In this document: positions 20,982 through 31,011 of the stretch, in pieces
Numbering within the stretch: position 1 is the stretch's first letter
Layout: each line of letters opens with the position of its first letter
NCBI GenBank assembly: GCA_016870395.1
Contig: VGBT01000003.1
Coordinates: 62,001 to 126,000, forward strand
Length of the DNA: 64,000 nt
From: Actinomycetota bacterium
GTDB taxonomy: Bacteria; Actinomycetota; Acidimicrobiia; IMCC26256; JAENVU01
Direction of reading: 5' to 3'
Position numbers and translations under genes: made by a program
Notes under the pieces: model-generated
Told to the model about the DNA's origin: nothing
The model's input: the letters and a program-made list of their open reading frames with translations, nothing else
The model's database searches: none

Positions 20982-22658
20982 ATGACGAATCGGAAGCCCC
21001 GCAGCCACGAGGTCACCGACGGGATGGAGCGGGCGCCCGCCCGGGCGATGCTGCGAGCGGTCGGTATGACCGACGCCGACTGGGGCAAGGCGCAGGTCGG
21101 TGTCGCGTCGAGCTGGAACGAGGTCACCCCCTGCAACCTCCCGCTGGACCGTTTGGCCAAGCGGGCGAAGGACGGGGTGCGCGACGCCGGGGGGTTCCCG
21201 ATCGAGTTCGTCACCATCGCCGTCAGCGACGGCATCTCGATGGGCCACGAGGGCATGCGCGGCTCGCTCGTCAGCCGCGAGATCATCACCGACTCGGTGG
21301 AGTGCATGATGCACTCGGAACGGCTCGACGCACTCGTCTCCTTCGCAGGCTGCGACAAGTCGTTGCCCGGGATGCTGATGGCCGCTGCACGCTGCAACCT
21401 CCCGAGCGTCTTCCTCTACGGCGGGTCGATCCTGCCGGGTCACTACCGCGACCAGGTACTCGACATCGTCAGCGTGTTCGAGGCGGTCGGTGCCTGCGCC
21501 GCCGGAACGCTGAGCGAGAACGAGCTCGGGGAGATCGAGCGGGCCGCGTGCCCGGGTGAGGGCTCGTGCGCCGGGATGTTCACTGCGAACACGATGGCGA
21601 GCGTCGGCGAGGCGCTCGGCATGAGCCTGCCCGGCAGCGCCTCGCCCGCGGCAGTCGACCGGCGCCGCGACGACTTCGCCTTCGAGAGTGGCCGGGCGGT
21701 GATGCGGCTCCTCGAGCTCGACCTGCGGCCCCGTCAGATCATGACCAAGGCCGCGTTCGAGAATGCGATCGCGGTCGTGATGGCGCTCGGTGGCTCCACC
21801 AACGCCGTGCTGCACCTGCTGGCCATCGCGAACGAGGCGCGCGTCGAGCTCGAGCTCGACGACTTCAACCGCATCGGCGCGCGCGTGCCCCACATCGCCG
21901 ACACGAAGCCGCACGGCAAGTACCACATGTTCGACATCGACCGGATCGGAGGAGTCCCGGTCGTCATGCGGGAGTTGCTCGACGCGGGGCTGCTGCACGG
22001 CGACTGCCTTACGGTCACCGGCCGGACGTTGTCCGAGAACCTCGCCGCGCTCGACCCGCCGGCGCCCGACGGCGAGGTCGTCCACCCGTTGCGCGCCCCG
22101 ATCCGCACCGTCGGCGGCATCGCGGTGCTGCAGGGTTCGCTGGCTCCCAACGGTGGGGTGGTGAAGGTTGCCGGCCTCGACCACCTGCGCTTCGACGGGG
22201 CCGCTCGCGTCTTCGACGGCGAGCAGGCCGCGATGGACGAGATCCTCGCCGGCAAGATCCAGCCCGGTGACGTCGTGGTGATCCGCTACGAGGGCCCGAA
22301 GGGCGGCCCCGGGATGCGCGAGATGCTCGCGGTCACCGGCGCGATGAAGGGCGCCGGCCGCGGCGGCGATGCCGCGCTCGTCACCGACGGGAGGTTCAGC
22401 GGGGGTACGCACGGGTTCTGCGTCGGGCACGTCGCGCCCGAGGCCGTCGATGGCGGGCCGATCGCGTTCGTGCGCGACGGCGACCGCATCGTGATCGACG
22501 CCGAGGCCCACACGATCAACCTGGTGGTCGACGATGAAGAGCTGGCGCGTCGCCGGGTCGACTGGAAGCTGCCCGAGCCCCGCTACCCGAGCGGGTTCCT
22601 CGCCAAGTACGCACGCCTCGCACAAGGCGCCGAGAAGGGCGCCATCACCAACGTCTGA
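20982..22658 (+). CDS. ilvD: Dihydroxy-acid dehydratase
   Basis: 558 residues, normal length. It dehydrates 2,3-dihydroxy-isovalerate and -methylvalerate to the keto acids of valine and isoleucine. Iron-sulfur cysteines are visible in 'TPCNLPL', '[11 protein letters not shown]' and '[16 protein letters not shown]'. The C-terminal swivel domain contains '[12 protein letters not shown]' and '[16 protein letters not shown]', the magnesium/serine active-site segment. It is separated from ilvBNC by the glycosylase and vapBC genes but points the same way. A perfect 18-bp hairpin starts 5 bases after its stop. Confidence 0.97.
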   Translation: MTNRKPRSHEVTDGMERAPARAMLRAVGMTDADWGKAQVGVASSWNEVTPCNLPLDRLAKRAKDGVRDAGGFPIEFVTIAVSDGISMGHEGMRGSLVSREIITDSVECMMHSERLDALVSFAGCDKSLPGMLMAAARCNLPSVFLYGGSILPGHYRDQVLDIVSVFEAVGACAAGTLSENELGEIERAACPGEGSCAGMFTANTMASVGEALGMSLPGSASPAAVDRRRDDFAFESGRAVMRLLELDLRPRQIMTKAAFENAIAVVMALGGSTNAVLHLLAIANEARVELELDDFNRIGARVPHIADTKPHGKYHMFDIDRIGGVPVVMRELLDAGLLHGDCLTVTGRTLSENLAALDPPAPDGEVVHPLRAPIRTVGGIAVLQGSLAPNGGVVKVAGLDHLRFDGAARVFDGEQAAMDEILAGKIQPGDVVVIRYEGPKGGPGMREMLAVTGAMKGAGRGGDAALVTDGRFSGGTHGFCVGHVAPEAVDGGPIAFVRDGDRIVIDAEAHTINLVVDDEELARRRVDWKLPEPRYPSGFLAKYARLAQGAEKGAITNV

Positions 22659-22661
22659 GCA

Positions 22662-22708
22662 TTCTCGGCACGATGCGGGCCGCATAGGGGCCCGCATCGT
22701 GCCGAGAT
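22662..22708 (+). terminator. Hairpin repeat, family 2, copy 1, after ilvD
   Basis: Perfect 18-base arms 22664-22681 and 22689-22706 (CTCGGCACGATGCGGGCC and its complement) with a 7-base loop, beginning 5 bases past the ilvD stop. No T tract follows, so it would be a U-less hairpin terminator or 3'-end stabiliser. The same arm sequence recurs at 45882-45928. Confidence 0.6.
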
Positions 22709-22720
22709 CGGGGAGTGTGG

Positions 22721-23509
22721 GTGCCGGAGATCCTGGAGGCGGAGACCGCCCGTGTCCTCATCGCTCAGCGCGCGCTCGGGCGTCAGATCGTCGCGGTGCA
22801 CGCGCCCGACGCCTGGTTCCTCAAGCGAGGACTCACGGCGTTCGTGGCTCGCAACGCTCTGACGGGGCGGCGGCTCGTCGACGCCCGCCGGCGCGGGAAG
22901 CTGCTGCTCGTCGACACCGACGAGCCCGGCCCAACGCTCGCGATGCATCTCGGGATGAGCGGTCGGGTCGTGATCGACGGGGAGGCCGCCGGCGACCCGC
23001 TCCTGTACGCCGCGAACGGTGACAACGCCGAGTGGCGCCGCTTCGGTCTGGGCTTCGCCGACGGAGGATCCCTGTACTTGCGCGATCCCCGCCGGCTCGG
23101 CGCCGTCGAGCTCGATCCCGACGAGGATCGCCTCGGCGTCGACGCGTTCGCGCTGCGGCTGCGCGACCTCGAGCCCGTGCTCACCCGCTCGCGTGCTCCG
23201 GTCAAGGCGGTGCTGATGAACCAGTCCCGGATCGCCGGGCTCGGCAACCTGCTCACCGACGAGGCGCTGTTTCGCGCCGGGCTCGACCCGGCCCGGTCCG
23301 CGGCGAGCCTCGATGCCGACGAGCGGCGGAAGCTCGCCCGGGCGATCTCCACGACGCTGCGGACGCTGGGGCGCCGTGGCGGCTCACACACCGGCGACCA
23401 CATGGAGGTGCGCCGGCCGGGCAGCTGCTGCCCGCGCGACGGCGCGCCCATGCTGCGGCGGACCGTCGGCGGCCGAACCACCTACTCCTGCTCCCTCCAC
23501 CAGGGGTAA
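22721..23509 (+). CDS. Fpg/Nei-family DNA glycosylase with atypical zinc finger
   Basis: 262 residues. The start is placed at GTG 22721, not 22715, because it gives the required N-terminal 'PE' (P2 nucleophile, E3) as in 'PEILEAET'. K60 in 'RRGKLLLV' and 'NQSRIAGLGNLLTDEALF' (helix-two-turn-helix, N176) are conserved. The C-terminal finger departs from four cysteines: 'CCPRDG' offers C236/C237 and D240, and 'YSCSLHQG' offers C257 and H260. It may bind zinc with mixed ligands. Removes oxidised bases by beta/delta elimination. Follows ilvD after the hairpin. Confidence 0.87.
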   Translation: MPEILEAETARVLIAQRALGRQIVAVHAPDAWFLKRGLTAFVARNALTGRRLVDARRRGKLLLVDTDEPGPTLAMHLGMSGRVVIDGEAAGDPLLYAANGDNAEWRRFGLGFADGGSLYLRDPRRLGAVELDPDEDRLGVDAFALRLRDLEPVLTRSRAPVKAVLMNQSRIAGLGNLLTDEALFRAGLDPARSAASLDADERRKLARAISTTLRTLGRRGGSHTGDHMEVRRPGSCCPRDGAPMLRRTVGGRTTYSCSLHQG

Positions 23510-23512
23510 GAG

Positions 23513-23533
23513 GGGCCACAGTAGCTGTGGCCC
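23513..23533. promoter_or_regulatory. Palindromic operator candidate of vapBC
   Basis: GGGCCACAG and CTGTGGCCC form a perfect 9-base inverted repeat around TAG, about 14 bases upstream of the -10 box. A third half-site CTGTGG follows at 23541. Ribbon-helix-helix antitoxins commonly autoregulate through such sites. Confidence 0.5.
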
Positions 23534-23546
23534 ACTGAAACTGTGG

Positions 23547-23552
23547 TACCGT
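23547..23552 (+). promoter_or_regulatory. -10 box of vapB
   Basis: TACCGT 6 bases before GTG 23559; leaderless arrangement next to the palindrome. Confidence 0.45.
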
Positions 23553-23558
23553 CGCGTT

Positions 23559-23798
23559 GTGGCAAGGCGCAACGTGACCATTCAGCTCGACGAGGAGGTG
23601 TTGCGGCGAGCCCGGAGGCTGGCGGCCGAGCGCGACACGTCGATCAGCCGCTTGGTCGCGGAGCAGCTCGAGGTCATGACTCGCCACGACGCCCGGTACC
23701 AGGCGGCGCGGCGGGAGGCCTCGGCGTCGATGCGGGCGAGCCGCGCGAGCAGCGGCGGTCACGCCTGGACACGTGGCGAGCTCCACGAACGCTCGTGA
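23559..23798 (+). CDS. VapB-like ribbon-helix-helix antitoxin
   Basis: 79 residues, GTG start. 'RRNVTIQLDEEVLRRARRLA' is the beta strand plus first helix of a ribbon-helix-helix DNA-binding fold, continued by 'RDTSISRLVAEQLEVM'. The charged tail (about 45-79) would wrap the toxin. It overlaps the toxin start (GTGA), which is typical of toxin-antitoxin operons, and has a palindrome and a -10 box directly upstream. It should repress its own promoter and neutralise the PIN toxin. Confidence 0.82.
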   Translation: MARRNVTIQLDEEVLRRARRLAAERDTSISRLVAEQLEVMTRHDARYQAARREASASMRASRASSGGHAWTRGELHERS

Positions 23799-24211
23799 GC
23801 GTCTTCGTCGACACGAACGTCATCGCCTACGCCTACGACACGGCCGACCCGGCGAAGCAGTCGAGAGCGATCGACGTGCTCGAGGACCTCTGGGCGCGCG
23901 CGGAAGGCATCGTCAGCATGCAGGTGCTGCAGGAGCTCTCTGTCGTGTTGACCCGCAAGTTCGCCGACCCGCTGGCCCCGGCGATGGCCCGGCGCGTGGT
24001 GGCGATGTATGCGATCTGGCCGCGGGACGACCCCACCCCGGCAACGGTGCTCGCGGCCTCCGAGCTCACCGAGCGAGACTCGATTTCCTTCTGGGACGCC
24101 ATGATCGTCGTGAGCGCCCAGCGGGTGGGCGCCGAGACGCTGCTCACCGAGGACCTCTCGCACGGCCGGGTGTTCGACGGCGTCCGCATCGAGAACCCCT
24201 TCGCCCCGTGA
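23795..24211 (+). CDS. VapC-like PIN-domain toxin
   Basis: 138 residues, a complete PIN domain. Acidic metal-site residues are in 'VFVDTNVIAYAY' (D6), 'MQVLQELSVVL' (Glu), 'ISFWDAMIV' (Asp) and 'TLLTEDLSHG' (Glu-Asp). It predicts a magnesium-dependent RNase, in other VapCs specific for initiator tRNA or rRNA loops. The catalytic residues are intact, so the module looks functional. The ilvB leader promoter starts 7 bases after its stop. Confidence 0.85.
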   Translation: MSVFVDTNVIAYAYDTADPAKQSRAIDVLEDLWARAEGIVSMQVLQELSVVLTRKFADPLAPAMARRVVAMYAIWPRDDPTPATVLAASELTERDSISFWDAMIVVSAQRVGAETLLTEDLSHGRVFDGVRIENPFAP

Positions 24212-24217
24212 AAGGAC

Positions 24218-24246
24218 TTGCCTCGGGACGGAATCTCGACGATAAT
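24218..24246 (+). promoter_or_regulatory. Promoter of the ilvBNC leader
   Basis: TTGCCT (24218-24223) and GATAAT (24241-24246) with a 17-base spacer, giving transcription from about 24253, just ahead of the leader peptide ATG at 24256. Confidence 0.6.
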
Positions 24247-24255
24247 CGCGCACGC

Positions 24256-24291
24256 ATGTTCCGGATCGCCGACCTCCTCGTAGTTGCCTAG
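24256..24291 (+). CDS. ilvBNC leader peptide
   Basis: An 11-codon reading frame, MFRIADLLVVA, holding one Ile, two Leu and two Val codons, ending in TAG immediately before an inverted repeat and a Rho-independent terminator. This is the arrangement of branched-chain amino acid attenuators: when charged Leu/Val/Ile tRNAs are short, the ribosome stalls on the run of codons and lets the antiterminator form. It sits almost at the predicted transcription start. Confidence 0.8.
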   Translation: MFRIADLLVVA

Positions 24292-24350
24292 GCGCACGGC
24301 GACCACCCGCGTCCGTGCGCCCCTGCCCCTCGCAACTGCGGGGGGTTTTT
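24292..24350 (+). promoter_or_regulatory. Attenuator of ilvBNC (pause/antiterminator region plus terminator)
   Basis: GGCGCACGG and CCGTGCGCC pair as a first hairpin directly after the leader stop. The second, CCCCTCGC/GCGGGGGG (24326-24333 and 24338-24345, loop AACT), is followed by TTTTT and is the terminator. Stalling in the leader frame could favour an alternative pairing. Confidence 0.7.
24326..24350 (+). terminator. Rho-independent terminator of the ilvB attenuator
   Basis: Eight-pair stem (one G-T) with a 4-base loop and five T residues. It is the only classical T-tract terminator I found in the window. Confidence 0.8.
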
Positions 24351-24399
24351 CATGTCCGGACGCAGTCGGTGGCATCCGGACCCGTCACCAGGAGCCGTG

Positions 24400-26121
24400 A
24401 TGAAGCTCACCGGGGCCCAGGCCCTCATCAAGAGCCTCGAGATGGAAGGCACGGAGGTCATGTTCGGCCTTCCCGGCGGGGCGATCCTGCCCGTCTACGA
24501 CCCGCTGATCGAGAGCTCGATCCGCCACATCCTCGTGCGCCACGAGCAGGGCGCGGGCCACATGGCCGAGGGCTACGCCCACGCGACCGGCCGCCCCGGC
24601 GTCGCCATGGTCACGAGCGGCCCCGCGGCCACCAACATCGTCACGCCGCTGTGCGACGCATACCTCGACTCCGTGCCGCTCGTGGTGATCACGGGACAGG
24701 TTCCGCTGAAATCGATCGGCACCGACGCGTTCCAGGAGTGCGACACCGTCGGCATCACCATGCCCGTGACGAAGCACAACTGGCTCGTGACCGATCCGCA
24801 GGACATCCCGCGCATCGTTCGCGAGGCGTTCCACGTGGCCATGACGGGCAGGCCCGGCCCGGTGCTGGTCGACGTGCCCAAGGACGTCGCGAACCAGATC
24901 ATGGACTGGGAATGGCCGGACTCGGTCGACCTTCCCGGCTACAAGCCCAACGTGAAGGGCCACCCCAAGCAGATCAAGGACGCCGCGCGCCTCATGGGCG
25001 AGGCGAAGCGGCCCGTGATCTACGCGGGTGGAGGGATGCTCAAGGCGCGCGCGGCGGAAGCGCTGCGCGAGCTGGCGGAGCTCACCGGAATCCCGGTGGT
25101 CACGACGCTCATGGCGCGCGGTGTGTTCCCGGATCGCCACGAGTTGGCGCTCGGCATGCCTGGCATGCACGGCAACTACACCGCGATCACCGCGCTCCAG
25201 CGAGCCGACCTGCTCATCGCGCTCGGCTCGCGCTTCGACGACCGCGTGACGGGCAAGGTCGACGCGTTCGCGCCCGACGCGAAGATCATCCACGTCGACA
25301 TCGACCCGGCCGAGCTGGGTAAGGTCCGCCGGCCCGACGTGCCGATCGTGGGCGACTGCCGCAACGTGATCGAGCGCCTGGTCAAGGTGGTCGAGACCGA
25401 TCGAGCGAAGCGTGAATGGCCCGACCTCACGCCGTGGATGGCGCAGGTGCGTGGCTGGCAGCGGGACTTCCCGCTGCAGTACGAGCAGCTCGAGGACGGG
25501 CCGCTCAAGCCGCAGTTCTGCATCGAGGCGATCTGTGACCACACGCCGGCCGACACCATCGTCGCGGCCGGCGTGGGCCAGCACCAGATGTGGACGAGCC
25601 AGCACTGGCGCTTCGACCACCCGTACACGTTCGTGAACTCGGGCGGCCTGGGCACGATGGGCTTCTCGATCCCGGCCGCGATCGGAGCGAAGGTGGGCCG
25701 GCCCGAGCGGATGGTCTGGTCGATCGACGGCGACGGCTGCTTCCAGATGACCGCGCAGGAGCTGGTGACCGCGAGCTCGGAGAGGATCCCGATCAAGGTC
25801 GGGATCCTCAACAACGCGTACCTCGGCATGGTCCGGCAGTGGCAGGAGCTCTTCTACGAGGAGCGCTACAGCGAGGTGTACCTCTCGCCCGACCTGCCCG
25901 ACTACGTCAAGTGGGCCGAAGCGATGGGTTGCGTCGGCTTCCGGGTCGACTCGCCCGACGAGGTCGTGCCCACGATCGAGAAGGCCAACGAGATCGACGA
26001 TCGTCCGGTCGTGATCGACTTCCGCACCGACTACCGGGAGAAGGTGTACCCGATGGTCCCTGCGGGGGCGAGCAACGACGACGTCATCCTCGGTCCCGAG
26101 ATCGGCGAAGGAGGTCGCTAG
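24400..26121 (+). CDS. ilvB: Acetolactate synthase large (catalytic) subunit
   Basis: 573 residues. A TPP enzyme that condenses pyruvate with pyruvate or 2-ketobutyrate, the first common step to valine, leucine and isoleucine. Visible are the TPP glutamate in 'RHEQGAGHMAEGYA', the FAD/central domain and the C-terminal TPP-magnesium motif 'GDGCFQMTAQELVT..NNAYLGM'. ATG 24400 has AGGAG 6-7 bases upstream; the in-frame ATG at 24352 lies next to the terminator stem and would not be used. First gene of ilvB-ilvN-ilvC. Confidence 0.97.
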   Translation: MKLTGAQALIKSLEMEGTEVMFGLPGGAILPVYDPLIESSIRHILVRHEQGAGHMAEGYAHATGRPGVAMVTSGPAATNIVTPLCDAYLDSVPLVVITGQVPLKSIGTDAFQECDTVGITMPVTKHNWLVTDPQDIPRIVREAFHVAMTGRPGPVLVDVPKDVANQIMDWEWPDSVDLPGYKPNVKGHPKQIKDAARLMGEAKRPVIYAGGGMLKARAAEALRELAELTGIPVVTTLMARGVFPDRHELALGMPGMHGNYTAITALQRADLLIALGSRFDDRVTGKVDAFAPDAKIIHVDIDPAELGKVRRPDVPIVGDCRNVIERLVKVVETDRAKREWPDLTPWMAQVRGWQRDFPLQYEQLEDGPLKPQFCIEAICDHTPADTIVAAGVGQHQMWTSQHWRFDHPYTFVNSGGLGTMGFSIPAAIGAKVGRPERMVWSIDGDGCFQMTAQELVTASSERIPIKVGILNNAYLGMVRQWQELFYEERYSEVYLSPDLPDYVKWAEAMGCVGFRVDSPDEVVPTIEKANEIDDRPVVIDFRTDYREKVYPMVPAGASNDDVILGPEIGEGGR

Positions 26122-26123
26122 CC

Positions 26124-26651
26124 ATGAACGGTCAGCACCACATCCTCAGTGTGCTCGTGGAGAACAAGTTCGGCGTGCTCTCACGCGTCGCAGGCCTGTT
26201 CGCGCGGCGCGGGTACAACATCTTCTCGCTCGCCGTGAGCCCCACCGAGGACGACCGCTATTCGCGGATGACGATCTTGGTCGACGGCGAGAGTGCGCCG
26301 ATCGAGCAGGTGACCAAGCAGCTCAACAAGCTCATCCCGGTGATCAAGATCTCCGAGCTCGCCGCCGAGGACGCCGTCGAGCGCGAGCTGATGCTGGTGA
26401 CCATCAAGGCCGGACAGGATGCCCGGTCGCAGGCCACCGAGCTCGCGGCGATCTTCGAGGCCAAGATCCTCGACGTCGGCTACGAGGCCATGACGCTGAT
26501 GGTCGCAGGCCAGCCCGACAAGCTCGACGCGATGACCGACCTGCTCCAGCCGTTCGGTATCGTTGAGCTCCAGCGCACCGGGCGGATCGCGCTCCCCAAG
26601 CTGTCCCGCCAGCCCTCCAAGCTGCGGGTCGTCGCACCCAGGTCCGCCTGA
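26124..26651 (+). CDS. ilvN: Acetolactate synthase regulatory subunit
   Basis: 175 residues, starting two bases after ilvB. The N-terminal ACT domain '[28 protein letters not shown]' binds valine and gives feedback inhibition; the C-terminal domain (about 80-165) activates the large subunit. Length and order are standard. Confidence 0.96.
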   Translation: MNGQHHILSVLVENKFGVLSRVAGLFARRGYNIFSLAVSPTEDDRYSRMTILVDGESAPIEQVTKQLNKLIPVIKISELAAEDAVERELMLVTIKAGQDARSQATELAAIFEAKILDVGYEAMTLMVAGQPDKLDAMTDLLQPFGIVELQRTGRIALPKLSRQPSKLRVVAPRSA

Positions 26652-26682
26652 CTCCTCAACGTCGAACCCGAAGGAACCAACG

Positions 26683-27711
26683 ATGCCCGCCACGATCTCC
26701 TACGACTCCGACGCCGACGCCGGCATGCTCTCGGGCAAGACCGTCGCGGTGCTCGGGTACGGCTCGCAGGGCCACGCCCACGCGCTCAACCTGAAGGACT
26801 CGGGCGTCGACGTGGTCGTCGGTCTGCGGGCCGGCTCGTCGAGCGCGGCCAAGGCCGAGCAGGCCGGGCTCACCGTCCTCACCACCGGCGAGGCCGTGCA
26901 GGCCGCCGACATGGTCATGGTGCTCCTGCCCGATACCGAGCAGAAGAAGGTGTACGAGGCCGACATCGCCCCGAACCTCAAGTCGGGGAGCTCGCTCGCG
27001 TTCGCGCACGGCTTCAACATCCACTTCGACCAGATCCACCCTCCGGCCGACGTCGACGTCTGGATGATCGCGCCGAAGGGCCCTGGGCACCTCGTGCGCC
27101 GCACCTACGAGGAGGGTGGCGGCGTGCCCGCGCTGGTCGCCGTCGCACAGGACGCGTCGGGTCACGCGCGCGCCCTCGCGCTCGCGTACGCCAAGGGCAT
27201 CGGTTCGACGCGTGCCGGCGTGCTCGACACCACGTTCCAGGAGGAGACCGAGACCGACTTGTTCGGTGAGCAGGTCGTGCTCTGCGGCGGTCTCGTCGAG
27301 CTGATCCGCAACGGCTTCGAGACGCTGGTCGAGGCCGGGTACCAGCCCGAGTCGGCGTACTTCGAGACGCTGCACGAGGTGAAGCTCATCGTCGACCTCA
27401 TCTACGAGGGCGGCATCGCCAACATGCGCTACTCGATCTCCGACACGGCCGAGTACGGCGACATGACCCGCGGGCCGCGCATCGTGACCCCGGCGACCAA
27501 GGACGAGATGAAGAAGATCCTCGGCGAGATCCAGAGCGGCGAGTTCGCCCAGGAGTGGATCGCCGAGAACGAGGCCGGCCGGCCCAGCTTCAAGAAGCTG
27601 CAGGCGGCCAGCGCAGGCCACCAGATCGAGTCGGTCGGCGAGGAGCTCCGGGCGATGATGCCCTGGATCGCAGCCGGCAAGGCCAAGCCCCGCGACGTCT
27701 CCGGGGGCTAG
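26683..27711 (+). CDS. ilvC: Ketol-acid reductoisomerase (class I)
   Basis: 342 residues, the short class I form. The Rossmann motif '[17 protein letters not shown]' binds NADPH. Magnesium-site acidic residues lie in '[12 protein letters not shown]' and '[17 protein letters not shown]'. It isomerises and reduces acetolactate or acetohydroxybutyrate, supplying the substrate of IlvD. A purine-rich AAGGAA precedes the ATG. Last gene of the attenuator-controlled operon, followed 25 bases later by plsY. Confidence 0.97.
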   Translation: MPATISYDSDADAGMLSGKTVAVLGYGSQGHAHALNLKDSGVDVVVGLRAGSSSAAKAEQAGLTVLTTGEAVQAADMVMVLLPDTEQKKVYEADIAPNLKSGSSLAFAHGFNIHFDQIHPPADVDVWMIAPKGPGHLVRRTYEEGGGVPALVAVAQDASGHARALALAYAKGIGSTRAGVLDTTFQEETETDLFGEQVVLCGGLVELIRNGFETLVEAGYQPESAYFETLHEVKLIVDLIYEGGIANMRYSISDTAEYGDMTRGPRIVTPATKDEMKKILGEIQSGEFAQEWIAENEAGRPSFKKLQAASAGHQIESVGEELRAMMPWIAAGKAKPRDVSGG

Positions 27712-27736
27712 GGCAGCGAGTGGTGAGAAGCTGGCG

Positions 27737-28330
27737 GTGATCGTTCTCGCCGCCGTGGTCGGCTACCTGCTGGGGAGCTTTCCCTCGGCGGACCTCGTGG
27801 CCCGGATCGCCAGCAAGGGCGCGGTCGACATCCGGCGCAACGGGAGCGGCAACCCCGGCACGCTCAACGCCGCGCGTGTGCTCGGGAAGTGGTGGGGGGT
27901 CGTCGTCTTCGTTCTCGATCTCGCCAAGGGCATCGCCGCGGGCCTCGCCGGGTTCGCACTCGCGCGCGACGTCGGCGCGTACGTGGGAGCGACCGCGGCC
28001 GTCGGCGGCCACATCTTCCCGGTGTGGAGCCGCTTCCGCGGAGGCAAGGGGGTTGCCACCTCGGCCGGCGCGTGCCTCGCGGTGTTTCCGGCGTTCTTCC
28101 CGATCGACCTCGTGGCCTCGCTCTTCGGGACCCTCGTCTCGCGCCGCGCCGAGCGAGGGACCCAGATCGCGTGCGCGATCTGGGTCACTTCCGCCGCGCT
28201 GTGGTGGGCGTTCGACTGGCCCAACCTCTGGGGGCCCGAGCCGGGACCGGGGCTGCTCGCGTTCGCGGTCGTCGGCTCCGGAATGATCCTCTGGGCCTTC
28301 GCCGACGCGCGCCGGCGCGGCGCCGAATAG
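27737..28330 (+). CDS. plsY: Glycerol-3-phosphate acyltransferase PlsY
   Basis: 197 residues, polytopic (about five helices), GTG start. Family motifs are present: 'GYLLGSFPSADLVARI', 'NGSGNPGTLNAARVLG' (the acyl-phosphate binding loop) and 'GHIFPVWSRFRGGKGVAT'. It transfers acyl groups from acyl-phosphate to glycerol-3-phosphate for phospholipid synthesis. It may be cotranscribed with ilvC, though with no metabolic link. The C-terminal half is slightly divergent. Confidence 0.88.
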   Translation: MIVLAAVVGYLLGSFPSADLVARIASKGAVDIRRNGSGNPGTLNAARVLGKWWGVVVFVLDLAKGIAAGLAGFALARDVGAYVGATAAVGGHIFPVWSRFRGGKGVATSAGACLAVFPAFFPIDLVASLFGTLVSRRAERGTQIACAIWVTSAALWWAFDWPNLWGPEPGPGLLAFAVVGSGMILWAFADARRRGAE

Positions 28331-28350
28331 AGGTCGGTGAACCGATGCCG

Positions 28351-28662
28351 TCAGGCGGTCGGATCGGTGGCGGCGGGCCCGTCGGTCGCCACCGAGCTCG
28401 AGCTTGACTCGTCTGCCGCGGCCGCAAGCTGTACCTCCGCAGCCTGGATCTCCTGCACGATCCGGGTGATGTCGGCCTCCGCGTTCTCGGGCGCAGCCCC
28501 GGTCCGCTGGGCGTAGACGATGCTCCCTAGCGCCTCTTTGAGGTCACCGACCTTCTTCTTGGTCTTCTGCTCCTCGAGCTTCTCCTGCCCGGTCTCGGCC
28601 GCCTGCTGCACCTTCTCGGCGGCCTTGCTCGCGGTGTCCTTGACCTTGTCCAGGAATCCCAT
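28351..28662 (-). CDS. Small charged helical protein
   Basis: 103 residues with no recognised family. The first 40 residues are Lys/Glu/Ala-rich and probably form a long amphipathic helix ('VKDTASKAAEKVQQAAETGQ'). A middle segment 'DLKEALGSIVYAQRTG' and a Ser/Ala-rich acidic tail follow. It recalls short stress- or phasin-like proteins, but that is only composition. Convergent with plsY and separated from the Lhr pseudogene end by 15 bases. Confidence 0.55.
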   Translation of the reverse strand: MGFLDKVKDTASKAAEKVQQAAETGQEKLEEQKTKKKVGDLKEALGSIVYAQRTGAAPENAEADITRIVQEIQAAEVQLAAAADESSSSSVATDGPAATDPTA

Positions 28663-28677
28663 GAGCCCAGGTTAGGG

Positions 28678-30504
<1,827 letters not shown>

Positions 30505-30510
30505 AGGATC

Positions 30511-30516
30511 ACCGTA
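30511..30516 (-). promoter_or_regulatory. -10 box of the former Lhr gene
   Basis: TACGGT on the minus strand 6 bases before GTG 30504; the promoter appears to survive although the gene is broken. Confidence 0.35.
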
Positions 30517-30543
30517 CCCCCGGCCTGCGACACGCCGTCCAGC

Positions 30544-30592
30544 GCTTTGGCGTCGCCAAACCGCGACTATCGCGGTCTGCTGACGCCAAAGC
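30544..30592. repeat. Large interrupted hairpin between the AtuA pair and the Lhr pseudogene
   Basis: Outer arms GCTTTGGCGTC/GACGCCAAAGC (11 bases, perfect) and inner arms ACCGCGA/TCGCGGT around loop CTA. It begins 20 bases after the stop of the minus-strand gene at 30612, so it may end that transcript. Same architecture as repeat families 1 and 2 but a different sequence. Confidence 0.5.
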
Positions 30593-30611
30593 CCCGCGGA
30601 GGGTGCGGCCT

Positions 30612-31004
30612 TCAGCGTCTGGGGAGGGTGGCGAGGATGGCGTCGGCCCAGGCCACGTCGGGGCGGGGGCGGCGCCGGGCCGCGAGCTTGTCGGGGACCT
30701 CGATCTCGAGGCGCACGAGCGCGCCGCCCAGGGTCTTGCCGAGGTTGTCGGCGCGCAGGCTCCGGGGCCCGCCGCCGCCGAGCGCGCCGCGCATCACGAA
30801 GTTGAGGGCGCGCACGTTTGGTGCTTCGTAGCGCTCCACCCCGCCGAGCACCATCGACCCGAAGTGCGCCTTCACCCGCGCCGCGGTGACCTCTCGCACC
30901 ACGAGCGCGTACACGTCGTCGTCGTCGGCGAACAGCGCCACGTCGGCGGTGTCGCCCTTGTCGCCGGCGCGGTAGCCACAGAGCTCCCGGAGCGCGAGCC
31001 GCAT
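30612..31004 (-). CDS. AtuA-associated C-terminal domain protein
   Basis: 130 residues. 'LRELCGYRAGDKGDTADVALFADDDDVYALV' and 'VERYEAPNVRALNFVMRGALGGGGPRSLRADNLGKTL' match the domain that in many AtuA-type proteins is fused at the C-terminus. Here it is a separate gene whose start lies 7 bases past the AtuA-like stop, so the two are probably coexpressed and form a complex. Function in acyclic terpene or isoprenoid breakdown is inferred from family only. ATG 31004 is chosen; GTG 31007 is possible. Confidence 0.75.
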   Translation of the reverse strand: MRLALRELCGYRAGDKGDTADVALFADDDDVYALVVREVTAARVKAHFGSMVLGGVERYEAPNVRALNFVMRGALGGGGPRSLRADNLGKTLGGALVRLEIEVPDKLAARRRPRPDVAWADAILATLPRR

Positions 31005-31011
31005 CACGCCG

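Noticed and set aside
24352-24399. Upstream ATG 24352 as the ilvB start
   Set aside because: It directly follows the terminator stem and T run and lacks a ribosome site; ATG 24400 has AGGAG and the family N-terminus.
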